The notes: generated by a model from the sequence alone, not told the origin. A stretch of DNA of 64,000 nt from Rhizobium sp. (GCA_027533385.1 JAPZUE010000039.1:62001-126000); one strand, 5' to 3'; counted from the stretch's first letter, positions 17,219 through 26,762 are shown. Numbers and translations are program-made.

Positions 17219-19102
17219 ATGCGCAATCCAGGACGTGGCGACAACTCCTTACGCCCCTCCTCTCTCTTGCCACGCGGCCGGCGCGGCGGGTTGATCAAAC
17301 TTGCCCTGCTGCTGGCGGCCGCTGCCGTCACGATCTCCCTCGCATTGCGTCTCAGCGCGCCCTATCTGGTGTCCAGTTCGGTGGTCCGCTCGGCAGTATC
17401 ATCGTCCATTGCCGCCTGGGTCGGCCATGATGTTTCGATCGACGACGTCACCGATGTGCATTTCTGGCCGCAGCCGGAGATCACGCTGACCGGCATCAAG
17501 GTCAGCCGCCCTATCGACGGTCAAGCGGAAGTCATCGGCGAAGTCGATCGTCTCTCCGCCCGGTTCGGCCTCATCTCCGCGCTGGCCGGGCGCCCGGACT
17601 TCAGCGCATTCCGTCTTGAACGGCCCCGCATACGCATCTGGCGTGGCGCCGATGGCGGACTGGACTGGAGCGATCAAGGCGTGTTGAGTGACGCTGTGCG
17701 GGCGGCCGTCGCCCAGACTGGCGGCGTGCCGGCTGATCGTGTCTCGAACGAGGCAGAGATCGGTTCCGTCGAGATCGTCGATGGCGAAGTCAACCTGACC
17801 GACCTGGCAAGCGGCGCCTCTGTCCTGATCGATGACGTCAATGCGGTCATCGACTGGCGGGGCCTTGCCGCACCGCTTTCGGGGCAAGGTAGCTTTCGCC
17901 TCGGCGGTCACTCGGTCTCGGTCAACCTGCAGACGCCGACGCCGCTGGCGCTGATCGGCGGTGCACTCAGCGCAGTGGAACTGTCCGCGACAGTCGCCGG
18001 CATCAATGCCGAGATCGACGGCATGGTCAGCTTGCAGAAGGCCAGCCTTCAGGAGACCGAAGTCAGTCTTCGCGTGCCCGATGTGACAGAGACCAGCGCC
18101 ATGCTCGGGTTTCGGCTTGCCGGTACGGAGCGCTGGAAAACGGCTTCTCTCGAAACGAAAGTCACTCGTGCAGCCGATGAATGGCGCTTCGAGGATCTCG
18201 ACTTTGAAATCAATGGCAGCCGCGGCGACGGGATCGTGACGCTGCGCGATCGCCCGGGTGATCGACCGCTGCTGAGCAGCACGCTCGCGCTTGAACACCT
18301 GCAGTTGGACGATCTTCTGCACGCCCTTTCGATCAAGGTCGGCGATCGTGCCGACGTCCGCCTGCCAAGTCTCACACATTGGATGGATGTCGATATCCGT
18401 CTGTCGGCGGCGACTGCCGGCTTCGGTGCGTTCCCGCTCACCGAGATGGGAGCAAGCCTCATCGGTCGCGGCGACACGCTGAACCTCGTCATCGGTGACA
18501 CCAGCTTTCTAGGCGGCACGATTTCCGCCCGGTTGAGCGGCACGGGCGAAGGCTTCGACAAGGGCGCGGAAGTGGCCGTGAACATGGAGCGGGTCGATCT
18601 CGAAGCACTGACTTCCCGACTTCTGCCGGACGGCGGCCCTTCTCTCAAAGGCGTGGGGTCGGCAAGCTTCAATGCGAGGCTGGTGGGAACCGGGTGGCAG
18701 CGCAATATCGACGCCATGTCGGGCCGACTGATCATCACGTCCGACAATGGCGAGATCGTCCGGTTCAGCGCGGAAGGCTTGCGACGGCTCGCCGCCGACC
18801 GCTCCTATTTCCAGCTGAGTGCAGCCGGTGACGACGGTTTCGAGTATCGGAGTCTCGATATCGCAGTGCGATTTTCAGAGGGTTCTGCCGAAGTGGAGAA
18901 GGGGCGGATCGTCGGCAAGGACGAGAGGTTGGACCTGACAGGCATCATTCCCTATAGCCGTCAGGCGCTGGCTCTGACGGGAGCACTCACCGCCAACACG
19001 ACGCAGAACGACAGCCTGCCATCCCTGCGCTTTTTTATTGGCGGAGCCTGGAATGATCCGGTGATTTCGCCGGTGCCGCTTCCAGGCTTGCCGGCGCGAT
19101 AA
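17219..19102 (+). CDS. AsmA-family protein
   Basis: A 627-residue protein with one N-terminal membrane helix (LIKLALLLAAAAVTISLALR, about residues 25-45) and a long beta-rich periplasmic part. AsmA signatures are DVTDVHFWPQPEITLTGIKV at the start and a C-terminal AsmA_2-like region (TSDNGEIVRFSAEGLRRLA, then GIIPYSRQALALTG). AsmA-like proteins act in outer-membrane lipid transport or homeostasis. The frame extends upstream across the antisense of the divergent acetoacetyl-CoA synthetase gene; that part is a chance open frame. The ATG at 17219 starts just before the Arg-rich segment and membrane helix. Confidence 0.88.
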   Translation: MRNPGRGDNSLRPSSLLPRGRRGGLIKLALLLAAAAVTISLALRLSAPYLVSSSVVRSAVSSSIAAWVGHDVSIDDVTDVHFWPQPEITLTGIKVSRPIDGQAEVIGEVDRLSARFGLISALAGRPDFSAFRLERPRIRIWRGADGGLDWSDQGVLSDAVRAAVAQTGGVPADRVSNEAEIGSVEIVDGEVNLTDLASGASVLIDDVNAVIDWRGLAAPLSGQGSFRLGGHSVSVNLQTPTPLALIGGALSAVELSATVAGINAEIDGMVSLQKASLQETEVSLRVPDVTETSAMLGFRLAGTERWKTASLETKVTRAADEWRFEDLDFEINGSRGDGIVTLRDRPGDRPLLSSTLALEHLQLDDLLHALSIKVGDRADVRLPSLTHWMDVDIRLSAATAGFGAFPLTEMGASLIGRGDTLNLVIGDTSFLGGTISARLSGTGEGFDKGAEVAVNMERVDLEALTSRLLPDGGPSLKGVGSASFNARLVGTGWQRNIDAMSGRLIITSDNGEIVRFSAEGLRRLAADRSYFQLSAAGDDGFEYRSLDIAVRFSEGSAEVEKGRIVGKDERLDLTGIIPYSRQALALTGALTANTTQNDSLPSLRFFIGGAWNDPVISPVPLPGLPAR

Positions 19103-19184
19103 AGGAATACGCGCCACCTGAAGACCTGTTCCATTCGATCATTCAAATACTAGAATAGACGAATCACAGCTGGGGAGACGGCGA

Positions 19185-19427
19185 GTGCAGGTGTTGCTGT
19201 CGGGTTTTCTGAAACTGGCTCTGGCGTCTCTGCTGGCGGGCAGCCTGCTGTCGGTCTTCGGCATCACTCCCCGCGCGGTTCTGGACTTTCTCGGTTTGAC
19301 CGCCGAGGAGCTTCGCGCTGGCGTTATCACGGCATTCGCCTGGGCCGCTCCGCGAATGCTGATGGGCGCCATGGTGATCTTGCCGATTTGGCTTGTCACC
19401 TATCTGCTGATGCCGCCCCGCAATTGA
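19185..19427 (+). CDS. DUF6460 family small membrane protein
   Basis: An 80-residue protein with two hydrophobic helices (FLKLALASLLAGSLLSVFGI and MLMGAMVILPIWLVTYLLM) linked by TPRAVLDFLGLTAEELRAGV, the typical DUF6460 pattern known in Rhizobiales. A GTG start is used, preceded by GGGGAG at 8-base spacing. Function unknown. It converges on the end of potI with a 22-base gap. Confidence 0.8.
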   Translation: MQVLLSGFLKLALASLLAGSLLSVFGITPRAVLDFLGLTAEELRAGVITAFAWAAPRMLMGAMVILPIWLVTYLLMPPRN

Positions 19428-19449
19428 TGCGGGGCCGCCTTGTAGCGTC

Positions 19450-20271
19450 TCAAGCCGCGCTTCCCCGTGCAGCGACATGCTCATCCCGCTGGCGCTGCAA
19501 TTCACGCTGCTTGGTGCCGATCGAGGCAATGATGACTCCAATCGTCACGATGCCGATCAGGATGGTACAGACTGCATTGATCTCGGGCGTCACGCCCAGG
19601 CGAACCTGCGAGTAGATCTTGATCGGCAGCGTCGTGGCACCGGGACCGGTGGTGAAACTTGCGATCACGAGATCGTCCAGCGAGAGCGTGAAGGCGAGCA
19701 TCCAGCCGGAGATGACGGCGGGCAGGATGAGCGGCAGGGTGACCTTGAAGAAGGTCTTAACCGGCGGGCAGCCGAGGTCCTGGGCCGCCTCCTCAAGACT
19801 GGTGTCGAAGGTCAGGAGCCGCGACTGCACGACGATGGCGACGTAGCACATGGTGAAGGTGGTATGGGCGATGACCACGGTCACCAGGCCTCGATCCAAT
19901 CCGACCGCCACGAAGAGCAGCAGCAGCGACAGACCGGTAATGACCTCCGGCATGACGAGCGGCGCATAGATCATGCCGGAGAACAGGAGCCTTCCGCGAA
20001 AGCGGGTGAAGCGAACCAGTGTCAGGGCCGCAAGGGTGCCAAGGATCGTACCGAGCGTGGCACTCAGAAGACCGACCTGAAGGGTCACCCAGGCCGCGCT
20101 CATCAGGCCGTCATTGTTCCACATCTCGCCATACCATTTCAGCGAGAAGCCACCCCAGACCGTCACCAGCTTCGACTCGTTGAACGAGTAGATCACCAGG
20201 ATCAGTATCGGGATGTAGAGGAAGGCGAAGCTCAGCGTGAGGATCGTGGCGTCGAACTTTCCAGGTTTCAT
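19450..20271 (-). CDS. potI: Putrescine ABC transporter permease PotI
   Basis: A 273-residue permease with about six membrane helices and the EAA loop EEAAQDLGCPPVKTFFKVTL. It is the last gene of a four-gene operon in the classical order potF-potG-potH-potI, 10 bases after potH. MKPGKF is taken as the start because the longer frame lies within the potH end. The pair PotH/PotI would form the membrane channel for putrescine uptake. Confidence 0.9.
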   Translation of the reverse strand: MKPGKFDATILTLSFAFLYIPILILVIYSFNESKLVTVWGGFSLKWYGEMWNNDGLMSAAWVTLQVGLLSATLGTILGTLAALTLVRFTRFRGRLLFSGMIYAPLVMPEVITGLSLLLLFVAVGLDRGLVTVVIAHTTFTMCYVAIVVQSRLLTFDTSLEEAAQDLGCPPVKTFFKVTLPLILPAVISGWMLAFTLSLDDLVIASFTTGPGATTLPIKIYSQVRLGVTPEINAVCTILIGIVTIGVIIASIGTKQRELQRQRDEHVAARGSAA

Positions 20272-20281
20272 CGGGCCGCCC

Positions 20282-21187
20282 TCACACTTTCTGCTGCTGG
20301 TTCTGGAAGATCGCGATGGGCACGACCAGAATGAGGAGGAGCAGGACGGCAACGGCAGACGCCAGCGGCCAGTCGCGGTTGCCGAAGAACTCGGTCCAGA
20401 GCGTCTTGCCGATCATCAGCGTATCGGCGCCGCCGAGCAGGTCGGGAATGACGAATTCACCGGTGATCGGAATGAAGCAGATCATCGAGCCGGCGATAAC
20501 GCCGGGGATAGAGAGGGGGAAGGTGATCTTCCAGAAGGCCTTCCAGGGCGGGCAGCCGAGATCGCTTGCGGCTTCGAGCAGCGTGCCGTCCATCTTTTCG
20601 AGTGCCGCATAGAGCGGCAGGACCATGAAGGGCAGATAGGAATAGACGATGCCGATGAAGACCGCGATCTCGGTGCGGAAGATCTGGACCTGACTGCCCT
20701 CGTCCATCAGGCCGACGGATTGCAGCAGAACGGTCAGCAGGCCTTCGGGCTTCAAGATGCCGATCCAGGCATAGACGCGGATCAGGAACGAGGTCCAGAA
20801 GGGCAGGATCACGAGCATGACAAGCGTCGGGCGGATGGTGACCGAGGCGCGCGCCATGGCAAGCGCCATCGGATAGCCGATCAGCAGCAGGAGAAAGGTC
20901 GAGATCAGCGCAATCCGCACCGACGACAGGTAGGCATTGACGTAAAGCGGGTCCTCGGTGAGGAAAATGTAGTTCTCGAAGTCGAGCTGGCTGATGAAGT
21001 CACCGATTGCCGAGAAGCCTTCCAGCACGGGCGTATAGGGCGGCATGGCGATCGCCGTATCGGACAGCGAGATCTTCAGAATGATCAGGAACGGCGTCAG
21101 GAAGAAGAGCGCCATCCATAGATAGGGAATGATCACGACCAGCCAGCGGGCTGATCCGGGCTTGGAGGCAACAACGGGGTTGGCCAT
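20282..21187 (-). CDS. potH: Putrescine ABC transporter permease PotH
   Basis: A 301-residue permease with six predicted helices starting at WLVVIIPYLWMALFFLTPFL and the EAA loop LEAASDLGCPPWKAFWKITF. It has the typical PotH/PotB N-terminal extension and a loop with FLTEDPLYVNAYLSSVRIAL. Located 14 bases after potG and 10 bases before potI, so it is part of one transcript. Confidence 0.92.
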   Translation of the reverse strand: MANPVVASKPGSARWLVVIIPYLWMALFFLTPFLIILKISLSDTAIAMPPYTPVLEGFSAIGDFISQLDFENYIFLTEDPLYVNAYLSSVRIALISTFLLLLIGYPMALAMARASVTIRPTLVMLVILPFWTSFLIRVYAWIGILKPEGLLTVLLQSVGLMDEGSQVQIFRTEIAVFIGIVYSYLPFMVLPLYAALEKMDGTLLEAASDLGCPPWKAFWKITFPLSIPGVIAGSMICFIPITGEFVIPDLLGGADTLMIGKTLWTEFFGNRDWPLASAVAVLLLLILVVPIAIFQNQQQKV

Positions 21188-21201
21188 GATTGTTGCCCCC
21201 C

Positions 21202-22356
21202 TCAGCGTGTCAGAACGAGGCCGGCATCCGCCGACCAGGACAACCAGACCATATCGCCGAAGGTGATCGGGCGATCGACGAGACGGGAGACATTGGCCTG
21301 GGCGGCACGGAACGTGCGCCCGTCGTCGAGACGGACGATGAAGACCGAGAAGTCACCGAGATAGCCGATATCCCAGACTTCGCCATGCAGCGCGTTTGCA
21401 GAATTGCCTTCCGGCTGGGTGGTCGAGATGCGCACCTTTTCGGGCCGGATGGCAAAGGCAACGCTGTCGCCCTTGTTTGCCTCGCAGGCCTGTTCCACCG
21501 TGATCTTCACACCGTCGCTGTCGATGCGGACGAGGTCACCTGCACCATTGGTTTCCTTGGCCTCGACCTTGGCTTCGAGGATGTTGATGTCACCGATGAA
21601 GTCGGCGACGTAACGCGAGTTCGGCGCCTCGTAGATTTCGGCCGGCGTTGCCACCTGAACGAGGATGCCCTTGTCCATGACGGCGATGCGGTCAGACACG
21701 GTCATGGCCTCTTCCTGGTCATGGGTGACGATCAGGAAGGTGAGGCCAAGCTTGGTCTGGATATCCATCAGTTCGAACTGCGTCTCTTCGCGCAGCTTGC
21801 GATCCAGCGCGCCAAGCGGCTCGTCGAGTAGCAGGACCTTCGGACGCTTGGCCAGCGAACGGGCGAGCGCCACGCGCTGGCGCTGGCCACCGGAAAGCTG
21901 ATTGGGCTTGCGCTTGGCGAACTGTTCGAGCTTGACCAGCTTCAGCATTTCCTGAACGCGGGCATCGATCTCCGCCCTCGGCAGATTGTCCTGCTCCAGA
22001 CCGAAGGCGATGTTCTTCTCCACCGTCATATGCGGGAAGAGCGCGTAGGACTGGAACATCATATTGGTCGGACGCTTGTAGGGCGGCACACCAGAGAGAT
22101 CCTGCCCCTGGAGCAGGATGCGGCCCGAGGTCGGCTGTTCGAAGCCGGCCAGCATGCGCATCAGCGTGGTCTTGCCGCAGCCCGAAGGGCCTAGCAGGGA
22201 GAAGAATTCGCGCTCGTAGATATCGAGGCTTAGATTATCGACCGCGACGAAATCGCCGAAGCGCTTCGTGACGTTTTCGAAGCGGATGAAGGGAACGGCA
22301 TCCGGATCGGTCCAAGGAGAGAATTTACGCTTAACAGGCCCCAGTGTCTTCGCCAT
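21202..22356 (-). CDS. potG: Putrescine ABC transporter ATP-binding protein PotG
   Basis: A 384-residue ATPase with Walker A GPSGCGKTTLMRML, Q-loop MFQSYALFPHMTV, signature LSGGQRQRVALARSLA, Walker B VLLLDEPLGALD, and a C-terminal TOBE regulatory domain (FAIRPEKVRIS). This is the PotA/PotG group of polyamine importers. ATG 22356 is preferred to an in-frame TTG two codons earlier. A strong hairpin separates it from potF. Confidence 0.93.
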   Translation of the reverse strand: MAKTLGPVKRKFSPWTDPDAVPFIRFENVTKRFGDFVAVDNLSLDIYEREFFSLLGPSGCGKTTLMRMLAGFEQPTSGRILLQGQDLSGVPPYKRPTNMMFQSYALFPHMTVEKNIAFGLEQDNLPRAEIDARVQEMLKLVKLEQFAKRKPNQLSGGQRQRVALARSLAKRPKVLLLDEPLGALDRKLREETQFELMDIQTKLGLTFLIVTHDQEEAMTVSDRIAVMDKGILVQVATPAEIYEAPNSRYVADFIGDINILEAKVEAKETNGAGDLVRIDSDGVKITVEQACEANKGDSVAFAIRPEKVRISTTQPEGNSANALHGEVWDIGYLGDFSVFIVRLDDGRTFRAAQANVSRLVDRPITFGDMVWLSWSADAGLVLTR

Positions 22357-22398
22357 TACCAACCCAGCCGTTTTTCTTGTTGCCCCTGTCCATAAGAA

Positions 22399-22429
22399 AT
22401 TCGCCGGGCGTTTGTGGCGCCCGGCGAAT
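22399..22429 (-). other. Perfect 12-bp stem-loop between potF and potG
   Basis: ATTCGCCGGGCG and CGCCCGGCGAAT pair perfectly around a 7-base loop, 12 bases after the potF stop and 43 before potG. Such structures behind binding-protein genes often protect the upstream mRNA or attenuate downstream genes, allowing more binding protein than ATPase and permeases. No long T tract follows, so read-through is expected. Confidence 0.7.
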
Positions 22430-22440
22430 GATCCTTTTCA

Positions 22441-23541
22441 TCAGCTACCGGTCTTGATCTGTGTCCAGACCCGGTTCAGCACGCGTTGTTCTCTCGGGCC
22501 GTAAGGCGAGATGGTGAAGAGTTTCGCCATGACGTCTTCCGGCGGATAGACGGCCGGATTGTCCTTGACGGCCGGATCGAGCAGTTCCTTGGATGCCAGG
22601 TTGCCGTTGGCATACTGGACATAGTTGGATGCCTTGGCGATCACGTCAGGACGCATCAGGAAGTTGATGAATTCGTGGGCTTCGGCAACGTTCTTGGCAT
22701 CCGCGGGGATCGCCATGTTGTCGAACCACATGTAGGTGCCTTCCTTCGGGATCACATAGTTGATCTCGACACCATTCTTGGCCTCTTCAGCACGCGCCTT
22801 GGCCTGCAGGATATCGCCCGACCAGCCGATGGTCATGCAGATGTCGCCATTGGCAAGATCATCGATATAGGCCGAGGAATTGAAGGTCCGGACCGACGGG
22901 CGGATCTTCTGGAAGACTTCACCGCCGGCTTCGAGATCGGCGGTTTCCTTGCTGTCCGGATTCTTGCCGATATAGTTCATGGCGATCGCGAAGGTTTCGT
23001 CCGAGGCATCAAGGATGTTGATGCCGCAGGCCTTCAGCTTCTCGGCGTTCTCCGGCTTGAAGATCGCATCCCAGCTATCGACCTTGAAATCGGCGCCGAG
23101 CACTTCCTTGACCTTGCCGACATTGTAGCCGATGCCGGTCGTGCCCCACATGTAGTTGACGGCATATTCGTTGCCGGGATCGTATTTGGCCAGACGCTCG
23201 CTCACCATGGGCCACATGTTGGAGAGGTTCGGCAGCTTCGACTTATCGAGCTTCTGGAAGACGCCGGCCTGGATCTGACGCGCCAGGAAAGGCGCCGTCG
23301 GGACGACGACATCGTAGCCGGAGCCGCCGGCGAGCAGCTTGGTTTCGAGAAGTTCGTTGGAGTCGAAGACGTCGTAGACGACCTTGATGCCGGTTTCCTT
23401 CGTGAATTCTTCAAGCACCGCTTCGTCGATATAGTCCGACCAGTTGTAGACGTTGACGACGCGTTCCTGCGCCTGGACAGCCGATGCGATGAAGATCGTC
23501 GCCAGGGCCACCGACGCCGTACGGATGTATAGAGCCTTCAT
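22441..23541 (-). CDS. potF: Putrescine-binding periplasmic protein PotF
   Basis: A 366-residue solute-binding protein with a Sec signal peptide (cleavage near AVQA-QERVV). Polyamine-binding family blocks are VVNVYNWSDYIDEAVLEEF, GYDVVVPTAPFLARQ and MWGTTGIGYN; aromatic residues in WGTTG and NWSDY probably contact the ligand. AGGAG lies 7 bases before the ATG. First gene of potFGHI, downstream of the ramB-type gene on the same strand with a 139-base gap. Putrescine specificity fits the operon order but is not proven by sequence alone. Confidence 0.92.
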   Translation of the reverse strand: MKALYIRTASVALATIFIASAVQAQERVVNVYNWSDYIDEAVLEEFTKETGIKVVYDVFDSNELLETKLLAGGSGYDVVVPTAPFLARQIQAGVFQKLDKSKLPNLSNMWPMVSERLAKYDPGNEYAVNYMWGTTGIGYNVGKVKEVLGADFKVDSWDAIFKPENAEKLKACGINILDASDETFAIAMNYIGKNPDSKETADLEAGGEVFQKIRPSVRTFNSSAYIDDLANGDICMTIGWSGDILQAKARAEEAKNGVEINYVIPKEGTYMWFDNMAIPADAKNVAEAHEFINFLMRPDVIAKASNYVQYANGNLASKELLDPAVKDNPAVYPPEDVMAKLFTISPYGPREQRVLNRVWTQIKTGS

Positions 23542-23680
23542 TTTTTCTCCTGTTCCAGCCTATGGGAGCGAGGAGCCCCCAATGCCATTCCCGTTGTTTT
23601 TTTAAGAGACTAGAAAGGAATTGGACGGGCGACAAGCGAAAATCTTCGCAGTCGCGAATGCGTTATCGGCTATCATCCCA

Positions 23681-25108
23681 TCACTGAAAATCGAAGGCGG
23701 AAAGTCCGGTGACCATCTCGTCGAGCCCGAGCGGACGGGTGAGCGGCGGCTCGGCACGGGCAAGACAGCCTGATCGCTCGCAGAGTCGGCAGGCCGGCCC
23801 TACGGCAATCGCAGGCACAGACCGATCCGGCAGAGCGGCGGAATAGGCGACCTCATCGCGGCTTGCCGCATCGCAGCCGATCAACAGCGCGGTCCGCCGG
23901 ATCCGTTCGCCGAAACTCGCCTGCGGCCCCTCCAGGGTTCTGGATATGGTCAGGAAGGCCGCACCATCCGGCATTTCGACCTGCTCAACCAGAACCTGGC
24001 CCGGTTGGGCGAAGGCGGCATGCACATTCAGCTTGGGACAGCCGCCGCCGAAACGCGCCTGGGGAAAGCCGCTCGCGCCAGCCCGACGGAAACGATTGCC
24101 GGCATTGTCGATCTCCATCATGAAAAAGGGAACGCCGGTGGCACCCGGTCGCTGCAACATGGTGAGCCGGTTGGCCGCCTGCTCGAAGGAGACGTTGAAG
24201 CGGGCGCGCAGAACGTCGATGTCATAGCGGGCGCGAATGGCTGCCGACAGGAACGCGCCATAGGGCATCATCAGCGCGTGGGCGGCATAGCGGGCCAATT
24301 CGAAACGGGCGATGCGACGCGCCTCGCCGGACGACAGCTCGAGCGCCTCCAACTCCGCCTGCACATGCTCCCCGAGCGCCAGCAGCACTACCTCCATCGC
24401 CACCTCACGCAGCTGATCGAAGGGCGACAGCCGTTCGGAAAGAAAAAGGCGCATGGAGTGGCGGTCATAGCGCCTGCGCAGCGAGGGCATCGTCTGAACC
24501 GGCAAAGCGCGCACCACGATGCCATGGGTGGAGCGCAGCCAGCCCTTGAGGGCGACGGCGAGATCGTCACCCGGCGCAAGGCTCAAACCGGCATGGAAGA
24601 CCTCGGCTGCCTCGTCGAGCCTGGCGAAGTAGTTCGGTCGGCGTTCGAAGACTTCGCGCACCTCGTCGATCGGCAGGCGCGCACCCGAAAGCGAGGTTTC
24701 ATGCCCCTCACGGGCGAGAAGGTCAGCGAGATCGGAAAGCCGCGCGGCCTGCTCACGATAGGCGCGGTAGAGCTTGACGATGCCGCTTGCCGCATTCGGG
24801 GCCGCCTCCGCAACTTCGATCAGCTCCTGATCTCCGGGAAGCTCGCCTGATAGCAGCGGATCGGCGAAGACCTCGCGCAACTGGCTCGTCGAGCCGCCGG
24901 CCTCGCCCTGCAGTTCGTCAAGGTCGACCTTGTAGACGGAGGCCAGCTTCAGCAGCAGCTGCACCGTCAACGGGCGCTGATTGCGCTCGATCAGATTGAG
25001 ATAGGACGGCGAGATCTCAAGCGCCTCAGCCATGGCGGTCTGGGTCAAACCCAGGCCGTTGCGAATACGGCGGACGCGAGGGCCGGCAAAAATCTTGCGC
25101 TCTGCCAT
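23681..25108 (-). CDS. ramB: RamB-type short-chain acyl-CoA regulator (XRE HTH + ImmA/IrrE + DUF2083)
   Basis: A 475-residue regulator: HTH_XRE at about 8-65 (LGLTQTAMAEALEISPSYLN), an ImmA/IrrE-like middle part (about 160-310, without an intact HExxH zinc motif that I can see) and a C-terminal DUF2083 region with Cys residues (GPACRLCERSGCLA). This is the ScfR family (RamB, PccR, MccR), which senses short-chain acyl-CoA status. Divergent position to isocitrate lyase fits the RamB subgroup that controls the glyoxylate bypass. AAGGAG lies 8 bases before the ATG. Regulation of aceA is inferred from position and family. Confidence 0.85.
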   Translation of the reverse strand: MAERKIFAGPRVRRIRNGLGLTQTAMAEALEISPSYLNLIERNQRPLTVQLLLKLASVYKVDLDELQGEAGGSTSQLREVFADPLLSGELPGDQELIEVAEAAPNAASGIVKLYRAYREQAARLSDLADLLAREGHETSLSGARLPIDEVREVFERRPNYFARLDEAAEVFHAGLSLAPGDDLAVALKGWLRSTHGIVVRALPVQTMPSLRRRYDRHSMRLFLSERLSPFDQLREVAMEVVLLALGEHVQAELEALELSSGEARRIARFELARYAAHALMMPYGAFLSAAIRARYDIDVLRARFNVSFEQAANRLTMLQRPGATGVPFFMMEIDNAGNRFRRAGASGFPQARFGGGCPKLNVHAAFAQPGQVLVEQVEMPDGAAFLTISRTLEGPQASFGERIRRTALLIGCDAASRDEVAYSAALPDRSVPAIAVGPACRLCERSGCLARAEPPLTRPLGLDEMVTGLSAFDFQ

Positions 25109-25178
25109 TTTACAGCTCCTTTACAAGATTGGCCATCTTCGGCGCCAAGACAATCTTGACTAGATTTACAATTTTACA
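25109..25178. promoter_or_regulatory. Repeated TTTACA motifs in the ramB-aceA divergent region
   Basis: TTTACA occurs at 25109-25114 and 25120-25125 (11 bp apart, one helical turn) and again at 25165-25170 and 25173-25178, all in one orientation. They surround the ramB start and could be binding sites for RamB itself (autorepression) or for aceA control. The rest of the 239-base intergenic region up to aceA is AT-richer than average and should hold both promoters. Confidence 0.4.
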
Positions 25179-25347
25179 TGGCACGCCTGTCAAAGACAAG
25201 ACAGCCTAACCTCTTTCATATCGTTGTTTTATCGAATTTTCTAGCCGCATTTCGCAGTGCGGTGTAAATATAGTCACATCAGAAGTGGAGCAGAGGACCG
25301 GGAGTTCCGGCATGATCCGCCTCTAGCAGTGAACAGGGAGATCCGAC

Positions 25348-26637
25348 ATGACTGAATTTTACAATCTCGTTCCGAACGCACCAAAGGGCCGTTTCGACGG
25401 CATCGATCGCCCCTATACTGCAGCCGACGTGAAGCGCCTGCGCGGCTCGATCGAGATCAAGTATACGCTCGCCGAGATGGGTGCGAACCGGCTTTGGAAG
25501 CTGATCAACGAGGAGCCCTTCATCAACGCGCTCGGCGCGCTCTCCGGCAACCAGGCCATGCAGATGGTCCGCGCCGGTCTTAAGGCGATCTATCTCTCCG
25601 GCTGGCAGGTTGCTGCCGATGCCAACACGGCATCCGCGATGTATCCCGACCAGTCGCTCTATCCGGCGAATGCCGCACCGGAGCTTGCCAAGCGCATCAA
25701 CCGGACGCTGCAGCGCGCCGACCAGATCGAGACCCAGGAAGGCAAGGGCCTGTCTGTTGACACCTGGTTCGCGCCGATCGTTGCCGATGCAGAAGCCGGT
25801 TTCGGCGGACCGTTGAACGCCTTTGAAATCATGAAGGCCTTCATCGAAGCCGGTGCTGCAGGCGTTCACTTCGAGGATCAGCTCGCATCCGAAAAGAAGT
25901 GCGGCCATCTCGGCGGCAAGGTTCTCATCCCGACGGCGGCCCATATCCGCAACCTGACGGCTGCCCGTCTGGCCGCCGACATCATGGGTGTCCCGACGCT
26001 GATCGTTGCCCGTACCGATGCGGAAGCCGCAAAGCTTTTGACCTCAGACATCGACGAGCGCGACCAGCCCTTCGTCGACTATGATGCGGGCCGCACGGCG
26101 GAAGGCTTCTACCAGGTGAAGAACGGCATCGAACCCTGCATCGCCCGTGCGATCGCCTATGCACCCTATTGCGACATGATCTGGATGGAGACCGGCAAGC
26201 CGGATCTGGAACAGGCGCGCAAGTTCGCCGAAGCCGTGCACAAGGTCTATCCGGGCAAGAAGCTCGCCTATAACTGCTCGCCTTCCTTCAACTGGAAGAA
26301 GCATCTCGACGACGCGACGATCGCCAAGTTCCAGCGCGAACTGGGTGCCATGGGCTACAAGTTCCAGTTCATCACGCTCGCCGGCTTCCACCAGCTGAAC
26401 TACGGCATGTTCGAACTGGCGCGCGGTTACAAGGATCGCCAGATGGCGGCCTATTCGGAGCTGCAGGAGGCGGAATTCGCGGCTGAGGTCAACGGCTACA
26501 CGGCGACCAAGCACCAGCGCGAAGTCGGCACCGGTTATTTCGACGCCGTCTCGCTCGCCATCACCGCCGGGCAGTCCTCGACGACCGCGATGAAGGAATC
26601 GACCGAAACCGAGCAGTTCAAGCCGGCTGCCGAATAA
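25348..26637 (+). CDS. aceA: Isocitrate lyase
   Basis: A 429-residue enzyme that splits isocitrate into glyoxylate and succinate, the entry step of the glyoxylate bypass needed for growth on acetate, fatty acids or PHB-derived C2 units. The catalytic loop [14 protein letters not shown] (Cys about 185), the metal-binding region [12 protein letters not shown] and the [13 protein letters not shown] block are intact. GGGAG precedes the ATG at 8-base spacing. Divergent from ramB; no malate synthase gene is in the window. Confidence 0.96.
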   Translation: MTEFYNLVPNAPKGRFDGIDRPYTAADVKRLRGSIEIKYTLAEMGANRLWKLINEEPFINALGALSGNQAMQMVRAGLKAIYLSGWQVAADANTASAMYPDQSLYPANAAPELAKRINRTLQRADQIETQEGKGLSVDTWFAPIVADAEAGFGGPLNAFEIMKAFIEAGAAGVHFEDQLASEKKCGHLGGKVLIPTAAHIRNLTAARLAADIMGVPTLIVARTDAEAAKLLTSDIDERDQPFVDYDAGRTAEGFYQVKNGIEPCIARAIAYAPYCDMIWMETGKPDLEQARKFAEAVHKVYPGKKLAYNCSPSFNWKKHLDDATIAKFQRELGAMGYKFQFITLAGFHQLNYGMFELARGYKDRQMAAYSELQEAEFAAEVNGYTATKHQREVGTGYFDAVSLAITAGQSSTTAMKESTETEQFKPAAE

Positions 26638-26644
26638 GGATCGC

Positions 26645-26762
26645 ACCCTCCCCTTGAGGGGGAGGGTCGGCACGCAGTGCCGGGGTGGGGTGACCAACGC
26701 AATCATGCAAGGTTCACCCCCACCCGCAGCTAGGCTCAAGACCTCCCCCTCAAGGGGGAGGT
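26645..26762. repeat. Palindromic intergenic repeat (RIME-like)
   Basis: Two near-identical hairpins, ACCCTCCCC/GGGGAGGGT (26645-26667) and ACCTCCCCC/GGGGGAGGT (26741-26762), flank an inner imperfect inverted pair (CGGGGTGGGGTGA against TTCACCCCCACCCG). The whole 118-base unit is a nested palindrome of the kind scattered between genes in rhizobial genomes. It lies in the aceA 3' region and may also end or stabilise that transcript. Confidence 0.75.

Noticed and set aside
23645..23658. Small TTCGC/GCGAA hairpin between the ramB-type gene and potF as a terminator
   Set aside because: Only a 5-bp stem with no proper T tract; too weak to decide whether potFGHI has its own promoter only.
26645..26762. 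Possible CRISPR or tandem repeat because of repeated G/C blocks
   Set aside because: Only two hairpin units in inverted arrangement with no regular spacers; it fits a palindromic intergenic element.
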